Source: Symbiodinium natans
Lineage: Eukaryota > Sar > Dinophyceae > Suessiales > Symbiodiniaceae
NCBI GenBank assembly: GCA_905221605.1
Contig: CAJNDS010002447.1
Span: forward strand, 249,942-313,941
Length of the DNA: 64,000 bases
Direction of reading: 5' to 3'
The first letter of the stretch is position 1. The number at the start of each line of letters is the position of its first letter. The notes under the pieces are model-generated. The model had not been told where the DNA came from. It searched no databases and was given only the letters and a program-made list of their open reading frames with translations. Made by a program: the position numbers and the translations under genes. Below, piece by piece: positions 45,232 through 55,672 of this stretch.

Positions 45232-45561
45232 TGAAGTACGTAACGCGATAGTTTTACACCTAAGCCCGCTCAACCCCAGGCCCTTCCTGTCTGGATGCAG
45301 CGCTGCACAAGCCAAATCCCTCCATCAGACTCCAAAAAATCAAAACCCCGAACCGAGGCCCGCAACACCGAATCCTGAACCCTGAAAACCCTCGACCCCC
45401 TTCGAGCCCCGTAGCATCCCCCATCCCTTAACCCTCTGAACCCCTACAATTTAAAAAGCCCTAAACCCTACCGTGAAATCCGGAAGCCCTCCTGAATCCG
45501 CAACCGAGGTCTCCCTCTGAAGCCTAACCCTAAACCCTAAACTCGACATTTCTCCTTGCAG

Positions 45562-46205
45562 CCGTCCGAAGCTCAGGCGGCTCTTGCGATCGGCCCAGAC
45601 CTGGGCTCCGCCCGTTTCGGGTTTAGGGTTTAGGGTGCTTGGTTTTTGGGGTTTGGAGTTTAGGGTGATTGGGGTTTGGGACTTTAGAGTTTTTACGGGG
45701 TTTTGGGGGTTGGCGGGGGTTTTAGGGTTTCAGGGTTTTCGGGTTTAGGATGGTTTAGGGCTTTAGCCGGGCTTTCGGGTTCTGGGTGGAGGTGCTTGGG
45801 GTTTGGGTTGGGGGACTCAGGGTTCAGAGTCTTGGGTTTAGGGGTGTAGGGGTAGGGATTGGGTTGGGGAGCTGGGGGGTTGTCGACTAAGAAAACGATG
45901 CATAACCCTGAGGTTGTCGGGTGTGGCTTAGCAGTTCAATGTCAAGTTTGGATGACAGACTATATGTATAGGCATAGGGTGTCTTATCGTGAGGTTTAGA
46001 ACCCTGAGTCCCAAACCCTCAACCCCCGAAATCAGGGTTACTTGGGTGCCTAAACCCCGGACCCTAAACCCTAAACCCTCCACCCAAAACCCTTCTCTTA
46101 GGGTGCAGAGGCTCAGGACTCCGGTCCAGACAAACCCGCCCGCCCGAATCGCACATGCTAAGGCTCAAGCCGCGCATCCTGGAACCCGGAATCGAAACGC
46201 TGGAG
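45562..46205 (+). CDS. Two plus-strand mini-exons, unknown
   Basis: Island 45562-45618 follows the strong acceptor TTTCTCCTTGCAG and reads PSEAQAALAIGPDLGSARF. Island 46101-46205 starts after TTAGG and reads VQRLRTPVQTNPPARIAHAK. A long G-rich filler block separates them; they may or may not belong to one gene. Confidence 0.38.
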
Positions 46206-46324
46206 GTTCCGGGTTTATGGTTTGGTGAGCTGAGGGAGGGTTTAGTGTGTAGAATTTAGGATGTAGCGGGCTTAGGGTTTCTTGGGGACCCTGAACCCGA
46301 AACCCTAAATCCTCCCAGGGCTGG

Positions 46325-48715
46325 TCATGAGCACCCGGCAGAGCTCAGAAGCGAGAAGTGTGGAACTCCGGCTGACGCGCACAACCTGACGCCAAGACCC
46401 TTGGCAAGGTTCAGGGGCTCCAAACCCTCCCTCCTGTAAGCCCCTAAACGCTTCTTGGCTTGCTTAGAAGCTCTGTTGACAAAGTCTGCTTCGTATTTTC
46501 TAGAAATCCTGTTAGAATCCGCATGATCCACCTTATTAACCTACCTACCAAGTCAAAAGGGCTTCCAAGCAGGATGTGGCGTCTTAGGGCTTTTAGAGTT
46601 TAGAGGCTTCCGGTCGGTCTAGGTGTTAGGGGCTCAAGGTTTAGGGGCCTTGGTTTAGAGCTCCAGCTTATACTTGTACCCTCCATGCAAGACACTGATG
46701 CCCAAAACCCAATACATCCGAATTATTCCCCCTACACACCGTATGCTCCCCAAAAACACCCTCAAGAACCCGAAAGACCCTGAAGGCCTAAACGCCCCTG
46801 GCACCTCGCAAAGTTGAGCACAGCGTCGCGCTCCACGGCGGCCACGTCGGCATCACTGGACCTCACGCCCGCCGAGTCTTTGGGCGTTGCGCCCCTCCCT
46901 CGCCTTTAGGGCCTTTGTGGCCCTTTAGGGCCTTTTGGGGTTTGGGGTTTAGGGCTCGGGGTTTAGGGTTTAGGGTTTAGGGTGGGGTTTAGGGCTTGAG
47001 GCTGGTTATGGAAAATGAGGCCTGGATCAGGGGTTTCGGCGGTCCGGGTTTGGTATTCTGCTGAGAGTGCGGCCAGCCAGAACGAGCACCAAGCACACAG
47101 AATGCCTCTCAACAGCAGCAGGTTTGGCACTAAACTCACAACCTTGCAAACTTTGCTCCGCTGGTGCAAGATACCGAACGTCTCTGGAAGCTGAGATCGA
47201 GTCCGCATCAACACCCTCAAAAGCAGCAGCTTGTGCCCCACAAGCGTCGTTGCCTTGGCCATCTGCCACAGATGCTCGTGCCAGGGTCTTCCAGTACTTT
47301 GAATGGGGCGTCCGCAAGAGGCCTACAGCCTAAACCCCAACCCTAAAGGTCACACGATTTCTTTCCAAGCCGCCGAAATCTGCAACATGCTGTTGGAGTT
47401 TGGCAGCAGCGGCCAACCTCCAGCTGTCAACGGAGGCAAGATTGTGGGAAGCAGCGCAAGTCAACAAGAAAACAGACTCAGAAGGCCACTCACTAAACGC
47501 ACCCGTCTTCCTCCGGGTTAGGGTGTGCACCTGGCAAAGCTGCAAAAGTTGGGTCTAGGACTAGGAACTAGTAACTGTAGTAGTTTTGGGTCAGCATGGA
47601 ACTGGCAGTATCAATCCCAACGTCGCACATTGCAGTGGAATGGCTGAGCGGCCCGGCTGTCTCACACAAAGGTGACAGCAAAAGCTGCCGCGTCAACGCC
47701 TGACATCTTAGGAGCTGTTCAAAGAGTTCGGGTACACGCGCCCACACACACACCACGGAGCACAGTTGACACGCACCTCCCCCACGCGTCCGGTTGCTCC
47801 AGCAACCAGACTCTTGTACAACCGGTACCCGGGCATGGCATCAACTACGGATGCCGGCAAGGAAACTTATCCTAGCACATGCCAGAGAGGGTCACGATGG
47901 CCTGGATCATTATTCATCATGTCTTGCTTCGTGTCACTCGACTGTACTACAGTACCACATCCCAGCATCTCATCCTGAAGTTGTCGGGCAGAGGCTTGAG
48001 CTGTGTGGAGCTCTGGGGATAGTTGTGTGTGCCATCGTCGGGCCTGCGAAAATGTCTGCTGGTGCCGAACACCGGGCTGTCAGCAGGTGCACGCTTGCGA
48101 CAGCTTGCGGCAGTAGCATTTGCAGCTAAGTGCCTTCAACCCCTGACTGCTTAGGGTTTAGGGTCCCAGCTTAGCCATACCCGAAAACCCTAAACGTCTG
48201 ATTATACTCTACAACTGACACCTCCCAGCACACACAGATAGACCCTCCACCCAGCGCTCGCAGTCAGGGGCGTGCCATGTGGATTTGGCCTGCGGCATCA
48301 AGTTGGCGGGGTTAGAGCTTATGGCTTTAGCGCTTGGAATCCGAGAGTTTGGGAGGCAGAAATGACAGGTCAGATCACGCACAGCCATCGCTCAAGAAGT
48401 GCCGTTGACCCTGAATAAGCCTACACCCTGAACAAGACACCCTCACAACCGGAAGCTCTAAGCAGCCTAGCGCCGCGGGTAATCTGAGCCGACCCCGTTC
48501 TGCTGAATGTTATGAAGATGCACCCCTAAAATCTGAACCCTGATCACGGATCTGACCTCACCCTAAACCCTTAGTTCTAAGCCCTATAAGCCCGACTAGC
48601 AACCGTAAACCAGCCTACCATGAACCTTTAACAACGCTTCGGTAGCCTCGTCCCACTCTGCCTTCGACTTCCACGCGATGCGCGGGCGGCGCCAGTCGCG
48701 CACCTCAGGCTTGCC
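46325..48715 (-). CDS. Large unknown multi-exon gene (minus)
   Basis: A run of minus-strand islands, 5' to 3': 48713-48636 (RDWRRPRIAWKSKAEWDEAT), 48315-48232 (AKSTWHAPDCERWVEGLSV), about 48090-47885 (LHTAQASARQLQDEMLGCGT, then DTKQDMMNNDPGHRDPLWHV), 47875-47770 (VSLPASVVDAMPGYRLYKSL), 47755-47570 (RVPELFEQLLRCQALTRQLL), 47540-47348 after TTTGCCAG (LAAAAKLQQHVADFGGLERN), 47317-47045 (two open frames; one reads EFSAKPAAVERHSVCLVLVL), 46905-46803 (DADVAAVERDAVLNFAR) and the terminal 46531-46325 after AATAAG (DHADSNRISRKYEADFVNRA, SKQAKKRLGAYRREGLEPLN, TGA/TAG-type stop at 46325). All share one strand and read as globular protein. The TAA between the 48090 and 47875 islands implies an intron or a break there. 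Family not recognised. Confidence 0.55.
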
Positions 48716-48904
48716 AAACCCCTAAAACACTCTACAGCTCTAAACGGGTGTAAGGGTCTTAGAGTTTTAGGGTTTGGCATTACACGGCCTGAGAGATTTG
48801 ATCAGGGCTGAGGCTGCTGGAGCCCGAAGCTGCACAAAGCCAAGCCGGCACAAGCGGGGGGGTGGGGCGGGGTAAGGTTTAGGGTTTACATGGTCAGTTC
48901 TAAA

Positions 48905-48965
48905 ATTTCGGTCCCTTTGTGGGTACCCTAAAGAAGAGGGGCCGCCTTATAATCAGGACTCAAAA
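48905..48965 (-). repeat. Dispersed repeat R2, inverted copy
   Basis: Its reverse complement (AAGGCGGCCCCTCTTCTTTAG, then GGGTACC...AAAGGGACCG) matches 63751-63788. A weaker relative lies near 34695-34780. Confidence 0.65.
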
Positions 48966-49227
48966 AAAGAACCACATTTTAGAGAAGTGACCATTTATAG
49001 GGCTTAGGGATCTCAATTGTGGGGCCCTTTTTGGGCACCCCAAACGATTAAGGTACACGATTCGGAATGTACGACTTTGCCCGAAACCCTGAACCCTAAA
49101 CCCCATCCCCACACACTGTAAGCTTGCCGCTTTCTCGGGTGTAAGGTCTTGGTAATCCTGACTTCAGCGGCTTCCGAGCTCATGGGCAATGCAGGGCAAC
49201 GCAGGACAACGCAGCGTCAATGCAGCG

Positions 49228-49600
49228 TCAATGTCGGTCCTTGCTGGCCCATTTCTTCGCAGATACATCTGAGTACTGGGTCTTGCTTGCCTGCAGCAAT
49301 GGAACAACTACCACATTCTGTGCCAAGTGCACCTGAATGTCAGGCAGGAAGACCCTATGCAAACTGATGCTCTGGCAATGTATCCGGGGCCTTGTAACCG
49401 GGCATTTCCAAGCAAGCCTCTGCCTGGAACTGACAATGAGTCGTGTGAGGACCCACGCTCGCACTCATGCATGCTAAAGTGCAGCCAATCGCAAACAGGT
49501 CGCAACCGACGGTCTGCGAAAACTGGCGCCAGAAGCGGTTGAGGCAACAAACGCTTCAGGACCGTGCAAGGTGCAACGCTTGAAAGCCTGTCCATGCGGA
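49228..49600 (-). CDS. Unknown gene, C-terminal exons (minus)
   Basis: Terminal exon 49332-49228 follows ATTCAG and reads LAQNVVVVPLLQASKTQYSD, then VSAKKWASKDRH and TGA; 35 codons. Preceding exon 49423-49361 follows GTTCCAG, reads AEACLEMPGYKAPDTLPEHQ and ends TTT|GCATAG, a GC donor. Both are phase 0. A further island, about 49570-49440, reads LLAPVFADRRLRPVCDWLHF. Family not recognised. Confidence 0.58.
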
Positions 49601-49744
49601 AATGCCCCGAGCTCGGTTGGGGTTCAGGGTTCGGGGTTAATATGTGGGCCTTAGTGATTGGAATAGGATTCTGGGGGGGCCATTATAGTATAACCATAAA
49701 CGGACCAAATCAGGGATTATGACTAGTAATTTCTTCCGACCCCC

Positions 49745-49850
49745 GTGTCCAGGCTGGCCTCGAGGCACGCGGGAGAGCAACGGCTTGGGAGACTGCGCAA
49801 TGTGTCTCGCCAGGGCTTCAACGGCTCTCGAGCCACGCGGCAGAGAGATG
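49745..49850 (-). CDS. Possible exon, strand unsure
   Basis: The minus frame reads SRAVEALARHIAQSPKPLLS; the plus frame (49719-49976) is open for 85 codons and reads NGLGDCAMCLARASTALEPR. Unique GC-rich island. I favour minus only because the neighbours are minus. Confidence 0.3.
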
Positions 49851-50700
49851 AAGGGCCTGTGTTTTGGCGAAACGTACAGAAAATCAAGGAATCAATACTA
49901 TAAACCCAGGCCCGAAACCAGCAAAGTCACAAGAACCAGCCTCAGGGACGGGCTAGAAGTCTCAGGTTTATGCTGAGGGTTTAGGGGCTCTTTCGGGTTT
50001 ACGGTAGGTTCAAGGAGTGTTGCTAAGGTTCAGGATTTAGGGTCAGAGCCATGTCTGCCCCATCTGCTGGATAACTCGCTTCCCTCCCCTCCGGATCTCA
50101 GGTGCTTTGTCTGAATAGCATCCGCATTGCCCTAGGACCTAACCTCGGCACCCTAATACGTAAACTGCTTTAGGGTTTGTCTAATCCCTAAACCCTGTAG
50201 TGTTTAGGGATCAGACAAGCCCTGTAATATTTAGGGCGTCTAGGGTCCAGCGTTGAGGCTTTCGGGCTCTGGGCGCGAAATCCTCCATCACAACAGCTGA
50301 GAGCTGCGAAAATGTAGAGCCGGGGGAACCCTAAACCCTAAGCCCTATAAACCCTAAACCCTATAGCCTTAAATCCCAAGCCCTAAACCCTATAACCCGA
50401 AACCCTAAACCCTACTCAGAGGGGAGTGGCAGTAAATCACGGGGTTTAGGGACTGCCAAGTTGCTGATGCAGACATATGGGTTTGTCGGGTGCAGGGTTT
50501 CGGGTATCTTGGGTTGTTCAGGGTGTCCAGGGTTGGCTTTAGGGTTGGCCTTATTAAAAGGCTTGTTAGGGGTCTTAGGGTTCGGGCTTTAGAGTTTTGG
50601 AAGTAAGGCTTCGGGTTTAAGGTTTGGGGTTTGAGTTTGGGGGGTGTGGGGCGTCGGGCTTCGGGTTATGTACGATGACTCAAACGGTCCACTTGATTCT

Positions 50701-51291
50701 TCAGCCCAGGCAAGTGGGGTCAAGTCTGTCCTGGCTTGCGGCGGTGCCGGCAGCCAGCTGAGCATCCACTTCTTCCACGTCCTCTGCTGGCTCCTCCGTT
50801 GGAAAGTACTCTGCGGGTGGATAATAGTCGAGCAGCTCTGCGTACTGCTTGGGATCCACAAAACACAGTGCAGGATACAGCATGCCTGATGCCGGCAGGT
50901 TCGCTATGGTCACATGGCGTTTGGAGCCCCTGACAGTCAAAGTGTGCTGTCGTCGATCCAGCTCCAGATCCACCACTTCTCCTGGTACGAAGATGACTTC
51001 GTATCCGTCGACCTTCTTGCCAGATGCCCATACAGCGTCGCTTTGTGCCACCCAGTACCCCTGGTCGGTGCAGACTGCGTAGTCATCCCAGAACTTCAGC
51101 GCATCGGACACGACACCGACGACTTGAACACCACTTCCAGCCTCCTCCGAAAGCTTGGCTCGCCACTTTGCAGCTTTGCCTGCTGGCACGCCCACAAGAG
51201 CACGAGCCCACCCACGACCCCATCCGGCCGTCCGCCTGTCTACTTGGATGTGGCGTCCCCAGCTGCCCCAAATCTCTGCGTACATGACCAC
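50701..51291 (-). CDS. SPRY-domain-like protein, large C-terminal exon
   Basis: An uninterrupted 196-codon frame follows CCCAACAAG and ends TGA at 50703-50701. The middle reads GVVSDALKFWDDYAVCTDQG, then VPGEVVDLELDRRQHTLTVR, NLPASGMLYPALCFVDP. The order of a GV-strand, a GD/GE-VV-LELD strand, a turn with an N/R-G, and LYPAL matches the SPRY/B30.2 fold, a protein-protein interaction module common in E3 ligases and adaptors. The C-terminus is acidic (FPTEEPAEDVEEVDAQLA). This exon is far longer than most in the window. N-terminal exons were not found; partner unknown. Confidence 0.68.
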   Translation of the reverse strand: MVMYAEIWGSWGRHIQVDRRTAGWGRGWARALVGVPAGKAAKWRAKLSEEAGSGVQVVGVVSDALKFWDDYAVCTDQGYWVAQSDAVWASGKKVDGYEVIFVPGEVVDLELDRRQHTLTVRGSKRHVTIANLPASGMLYPALCFVDPKQYAELLDYYPPAEYFPTEEPAEDVEEVDAQLAAGTAASQDRLDPTCLG

Positions 51292-51449
51292 CTTGTTGGG
51301 ATTTTGGGGTTGAAGTTTGGGGCTTATGCGTCCTAACCCCCAATCGTGGGGGCTTCGTGTAGCTTCGGGCTCCTCAATTTTCAGCCTACAAGCCCTACAG
51401 TTTGGGGGAGGGGGGGGGGGAACTTACCTACTTTACCCACTTCCTCCCA

Positions 51450-51540
51450 CCTGCACAACGCCTTCCGGGAGCACCTCGCCTGCTTCGAGGACCCGGTCCT
51501 AGACCGCGGGCAGGTCTTGTTCAAGCTGGATCTACGTTAG
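51450..51540 (+). CDS. C-terminal exon, unknown (plus)
   Basis: The plus frame reads LHNAFREHLACFEDPVLDRG, then QVLFKLDLR and TAG. It lies right after a G-tract and a pyrimidine-rich stretch. The frame stays open upstream to 51346. Family not recognised. Confidence 0.48.
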
Positions 51541-51654
51541 TCACGTTTAAGGGCCCCACAAAATGACATGGGAAATTGCTACTGGTTCCACCTATGGCCA
51601 TGAAATCGGAAACAAACAACTTTAAGGGGGCCAAAGGGGCGTTCCTGTAAGGGG

Positions 51655-52042
51655 TCCTTGATGAGCCGGACGAAACCACAGCCCAAGCAGTCCGTCAAGA
51701 GGCTGGCGGCCTCATGCACCGTGCAAAGGGAAGGCACCTGGAGAGGAGTCAAAAGGTTGAAGGCAGTTGAAGGGCTGAGGGTCTAAGGGACAAGGGCTTA
51801 GGGGTACAGGGCGTTTATCAGGATGATGGTTCAGCTTTGGCTCCGGGCTTCATAGGGACTACATAGTTTAGGATCAGGGTTTGAGAGGGATTGTGGTTTT
51901 AAGGCGATTGTGGCTTCAATGTGGGTTCAGCCTTTTAGGCTGAATAAGCTGAGGGTGCTTTGAGGGCCCCAGCTAGCACCTCGCAATCGATGACCTCCCC
52001 GCTCATCTTCACAAATTTTGTCACTGAAGATGCCGTGGCCAT
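51655..52042 (-). CDS. Start of an unknown gene with a ubiquitin-like beginning (minus)
   Basis: Exon 1 (52042-51959, 28 codons) starts MATASSVTKFVKMSGEVIDC and ends CTCAAA|GCACCC, a GC donor. Exon 2 starts at 51737 after CTCCTCTCCAG and reads VPSLCTVHEAASLLTDCLGC, then GFVRLIKD; both sides phase 0. The joined SGEVIDCEVLAGALKVPSLC...TVHEAASLLTD pattern resembles short ubiquitin-like N-termini (a beta hairpin, then a helix), which I recall as frequent in dinoflagellate proteins; this is weak fold-level inference. Exon 2's donor may be GACCCC near 51657. Later exons not found. Confidence 0.58.
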
Positions 52043-52152
52043 GACGGTGACTCACGTCGAGGCAGGGAGGTGAGGGCCAGATCCTGCATGAAGGCCCAAA
52101 CGATCGCACAATGGCTGCGGTGGCATGCGAGCTCCACACGCCTGTGATGATG

Positions 52153-52270
52153 TCTGACCCTTATCTATGCCTCCGAAAACAACGTAGGTAGTCGTCATCG
52201 AAGTCGCAGTCAATGCGAGACAGAAGGCATAAGGGCTATCATAAGGGTCTGTCTGTGTCCTGGTCCAAGT
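52153..52270 (-). CDS. Possible exon (minus)
   Basis: The minus frame reads DPYDSPYAFCLALTATSMTT and TYVVFGGIDK. Hydrophobic, possibly a membrane segment. Isolated. Confidence 0.28.
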
Positions 52271-52614
52271 CAAACTGTAGTAACTATAGCCGTCGGACTT
52301 ATGCCTCGTGCAGAAGCATCAAACACAACATCTCCAGCTGACAACTCAACCCGCGCTTGGACCTTTTTGCGCATGCTCGAAGCTCATGACAGCTGTCTCC
52401 ATTTGCCATTTAACGCCTGCACAGTAGACCGAACCCTTACGAAGGGTGACGGGTGATGACGGGTGTGATCTGAGCTAACTTAGCTAACCCTCTGCATCGG
52501 CCATGACCAGAGCTAAAGCTGGCGCAGCGCGTGAAGGAGGTTAAGAGCGAGGCTGAGAATTGTACGGATGGGTTAATCTGTACGCATCTAGTCATTGTTT
52601 GCTGCAAATCAGGC

Positions 52615-53367
52615 CTACACGGTACCAGTGCAGCTGCGGCAGCAATGCCTGCAGAAACGAGCATTGCAGCCGGCCGGACACATCCAGCTTTTTTCATCGT
52701 ACTTGTAGGACCGCCAGTGACAAAGCTGGCACGTGAACGGCACATACTCTGGAACCAGGCCAGCACTGCAGTGCGGACACAGCATCTGCTTGCGAGCCGT
52801 TGACGGACGGGGGCCACCCATGTCACGTTCTGGCAGCGGGGTCCTGTGCGTGGACCGGTCATGTCGAAGAGCAAGGCTGGGGGAACGGCTTCTAGGCTGG
52901 AAGGTGCGCTGGGAACTTCCCGCGAATGGAGCTGTGGCAGCAACACGCCCGTTATGCATGGTGCTGGAGCTGAAGTGCGGGGGGTCGAAGCCCAACAGGA
53001 GTGCACGAAAAGCTCCCAAAGGCCCGACCCGACCGGAATCCGCACGGCGGATCCAGCCAGCTGACGCAGCTGCTTGAAAAATGTTCAGCTCACCTGTTGG
53101 GCCTTCGGCTCGATTAGCAGACGCTGCCAACCGGAAAGACTGCACAAGGTGGGCACGGACCACCGCATCGGCACCTTGGAAAGGATCTACATGATCCGAA
53201 TCCATAGCGGATCGAACTTGGGAATCAGAAGCTTGAGCATGCAAAAGCCTGCAAATTAGCCATGCGTAAAACACCTGCCGGTTGACGGTACTAGAACGAG
53301 CACGAGCAGGAGAAGGAGCAGGACTCTGGCAAGCGACCCATTGTTTCTCAAAGTCTGCCGCAGCACG
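52615..53367 (-). CDS. Cysteine-rich, zinc-binding-like protein, large terminal exon
   Basis: Open for about 250 codons from just after a TGA (53370-53368) to TAG at 52617-52615; a likely exon start follows GCGGCAG near 53354. The start reads DFEKQWVACQSPAPSPARA. The C-terminal 55 residues carry four cysteine pairs: CPHC, CQLCHW, CPAGC and CRHCC, about 15-19 residues apart, like a treble-clef or RING-related double zinc site. An Arg/Ser-rich linker (FQPRSRSPSLALRHDRSTHR) precedes it. Stop and composition make this a confident coding exon. It could be an RNA- or ubiquitin-related protein; I cannot place the family. Upstream exons likely exist. Confidence 0.68.
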   Translation of the reverse strand, partial: RAAADFEKQWVACQSPAPSPARARSSTVNRQVFYAWLICRLLHAQASDSQVRSAMDSDHVDPFQGADAVVRAHLVQSFRLAASANRAEGPTGELNIFQAAASAGWIRRADSGRVGPLGAFRALLLGFDPPHFSSSTMHNGRVAATAPFAGSSQRTFQPRSRSPSLALRHDRSTHRTPLPERDMGGPRPSTARKQMLCPHCSAGLVPEYVPFTCQLCHWRSYKYDEKSWMCPAGCNARFCRHCCRSCTGTV

Positions 53368-53468
53368 TCAATTGTTGCTTCGATGTGCTTCGATTTGCGG
53401 TCAGTATCCTCTCCATTGCTGCTCTCGGAACGATTGAGGGTCTGAAGGGCTTATAGGGTTTTTAGAAT

Positions 53469-53729
53469 TTAGCTGCTACGGTCATGGAGAGTCACACTGG
53501 ATGGCGCAACGAGGCAAAGGCAGCTTCTACTATGTACAACTTCGGAGCCTATCTCGGAAATCTCCACCCTTCTCCGTTCTGCAACTTCAGCACCGTTGCC
53601 TAAGACTTGCAGCCCTGATATAATATAGACTATAATCAACCTTTGAACGGCCTCCAGGTGAAACGTGAACCCCAAACAGGCTACGAAGAACGTCTCAAGC
53701 CCGAGGTGACCCCAAGAGCTACAATCCAT
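53469..53729 (-). CDS. Unknown ORF with hydrophobic N-terminal half
   Basis: ATG at 53729 begins MDCSSWGHLGLETFFVACLG, then LEAVQRLIIVYIISGLQVLG, and later AEVAERRRVEISEIGSEVVH; 86 codons and a TAG. One or two hydrophobic helices are possible. Lies in filler-free DNA just upstream of the cysteine-rich gene on the same strand and could be its upstream exon. Confidence 0.4.
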   Translation of the reverse strand: MDCSSWGHLGLETFFVACLGFTFHLEAVQRLIIVYIISGLQVLGNGAEVAERRRVEISEIGSEVVHSRSCLCLVAPSSVTLHDRSS

Positions 53730-53799
53730 CCTAAGTGGTTAGGACTTCGGGTTTAGAGCGCTTTGGGCTCTTTCGGACTGTAGGGTTGAGGGGTTTACT

Positions 53800-53935
53800 T
53801 GGGGGTGCTACAGGCGAGCAGGCCCCCTCATCTCGCCGATGTCGCTTCGAAGAATGCAAGAGCTTGTCCAGGCCTCGGGCAACTTGCAGCAAGCGCGCTG
53901 CTGTCGGAGTCTACTCTGCACACCCGGTTTGAGAG
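53800..53935. CDS. Probable exon, strand unresolved
   Basis: Unique island open on both strands. Plus: HLADVASKNARACPGLGQLA and ASALLSESTLHTRFE after GCGAGCAG. Minus: RQQRACCKLPEAWTSSCILR. I cannot choose from sequence alone. Confidence 0.35.
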
Positions 53936-54565
53936 AAAAAAAACCCTAAACCCCCTTTCCTCAAGAGTATGCTAGACCACGATCCCAAGGCCCAAGCTCG
54001 AAAACCATGCTGGAGCACGATTTGGACCGGAAAGGAGAAGCAGTTCTGTTCAGTGTTTAGGGTTTAGAAGCTGGGTTGCCTCCCAGGACCTAGGCAACAG
54101 TCCGATTTCGACACCCCAAGCACACGGGCTGAGACTTCAGATGGTGTATTTCAGGGGGCTAGCTGAAGAACTCATCCACGCTTTCGGGCTTTTCGAACCC
54201 TGACCTGAGCTCAACACTGTCAGGCGTGGGCCGGCTCCTGCCACATTTTGTTTGGGTTTAACTTATAAGTTTAGGGATGCTTATTGGCATTAAGCTCCGA
54301 ACCTCTCGACACTGTATCTCCCAACTCTACAATCTAAAACCCCGAATTTGGCAGGGATTGCCCCTACAACCTGAACACTCAACACGCTAAGCCCGCAAAC
54401 CCTCAAACCCAAGCCCCTGACACCCTGTCAACCCTACACCCTGTGAGCCCTAAACGCCCCAACCCTAAACCCTACACCCGAAGCCCTAAATTACGCCCTA
54501 AACTTAAACCCTGCACACCCTATACACACCCTATACACACCCTAAACACCTTAAACCCCACCCTG

Positions 54566-54657
54566 AACCATGGAAAGGGCAGTTCTGGGTCTCCTCTTCC
54601 TTGCCCTCGCTGGGCCGAAGCAGCTGCTGGGCCTCTGCCAGGAAGGCTTCGGGCCTA
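54566..54657 (-). CDS. Helical mini-exon (minus)
   Basis: The minus frame reads EAFLAEAQQLLRPSEGKEEE and TQNCPFH. Strongly protein-like, acidic, helical. Partner exons not identified. Confidence 0.45.
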
Positions 54658-54759
54658 AGGCCTTCAGGGCCTCAGGGTGGGTGTTTAGGGTTTAGGGTTA
54701 TAGGGTTATAGGGTTATAGGGTTTAGGGCTTACGGTTTGGGATCAAATGGCACAGCAGC

Positions 54760-54954
54760 ATGCCCAGTGCGCCATATAGCCTGCAACCCCAGACCTCCTG
54801 GAAAATGACATCAGAGACAATATGGGCCATGCTCTACCGGCATTTGTGTCCTGTACCGGCATTTGTGGCCTCTGGTGATGTCTCACTGCGTCGCCTTCGA
54901 TTAGCGGCAGCGAATGTGCGTGAATCTGACGACTTGAAAAACAGCGGATTATGA
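54760..54954 (+). CDS. Unknown small ORF (64 aa)
   Basis: ATG at 54760 begins MPSAPYSLQPQTSWKMTSET and ends LRRLRLAAANVRESDDLKNS with TGA. An 18-bp direct repeat (TACCGGCATTTGTGTCC / TACCGGCATTTGTGGCC) lies inside at 54836-54872. The frame is open on the minus strand as well. Confidence 0.35.
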   Translation: MPSAPYSLQPQTSWKMTSETIWAMLYRHLCPVPAFVASGDVSLRRLRLAAANVRESDDLKNSGL

Positions 54955-55031
54955 TGTGGGCCGAGAGCACTTTGAAGAATCTGGCCGCTCGTGCTCAGCA
55001 TTCAGATGATATGCACTGCAATCGCCTGGAA

Positions 55032-55522
55032 AGGAACCTGCATTGCGCAGTGCCACCCTTGTGCACGAGGATGGGATGGCGTGCGTGAACAGGCGCGGCT
55101 TCAAGTTGTTCACGCAGTTCCATGATGAGATCGGCCTTGACTCGAAGTGGAAGGGAGCTTGGGAGCCTTTGCACACGACACCGAAATCACCGAACATTCG
55201 GCGCGACAGGGCCTTGCAGTTCTGTCGGGCCCGTGCTTCAGGGCAAGAGCTCGGCTTGTTGTTCAAGGCTAAGGGCTGTCACTCTGCACGAGCTTGGCTT
55301 GCACAATGCAAGAGCTCGCTCTGCTGGCGTTTAGCTTGCAGTTCCAGGCGAAGCGCCGTCACTCTGCACGAGCTCCGGCTGCTGTTCAGGACATCGGTTG
55401 GTCGCCATGCACACGCTTTGCTTGCTGTTCAAGGTGAAGGTTGTCACGCACGAGCTCGGCCTCCAGTTCGTAGAATGAGCGGCTGTGACATGATGTGTGG
55501 CTGGAAGCTGCTGATGTTCTGA
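55032..55522 (+). CDS. Unknown plus-strand exon, about 160 codons
   Basis: After CCTGGAAAG the plus frame reads EPALRSATLVHEDGMACVNR, RGFKLFTQFHDEIGLDSKWK, GAWEPLHTTPKSPNIRRDRA and then enters a short tandem repeat and ends TGA. The first 75 codons look like globular protein; the rest is repeat-driven. The region has no telomere-like filler. No family recognised. Confidence 0.48.
55240..55472. repeat. Imperfect ~45-90-bp tandem repeat
   Basis: Repeats of GCACGAGCTCGGCT and TTGTTCAAGGCTAAGGGCTGTCACTCTG-like blocks, about four degenerate copies, inside the frame above. Confidence 0.7.
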
Positions 55523-55672
55523 TGTTCTCTGTATCTCGCTGTGGTTGGAGAGATGCCGGAGCGTTGAGGCCGCATGGGCTGCGATGATAATGGCAATCCT
55601 TCGCGATGGTGTCGGGCTACTTTCTATGGGTCTTAGTATGAGCGCCGCAGGCCGTAGTTCTACACTGCTTTC

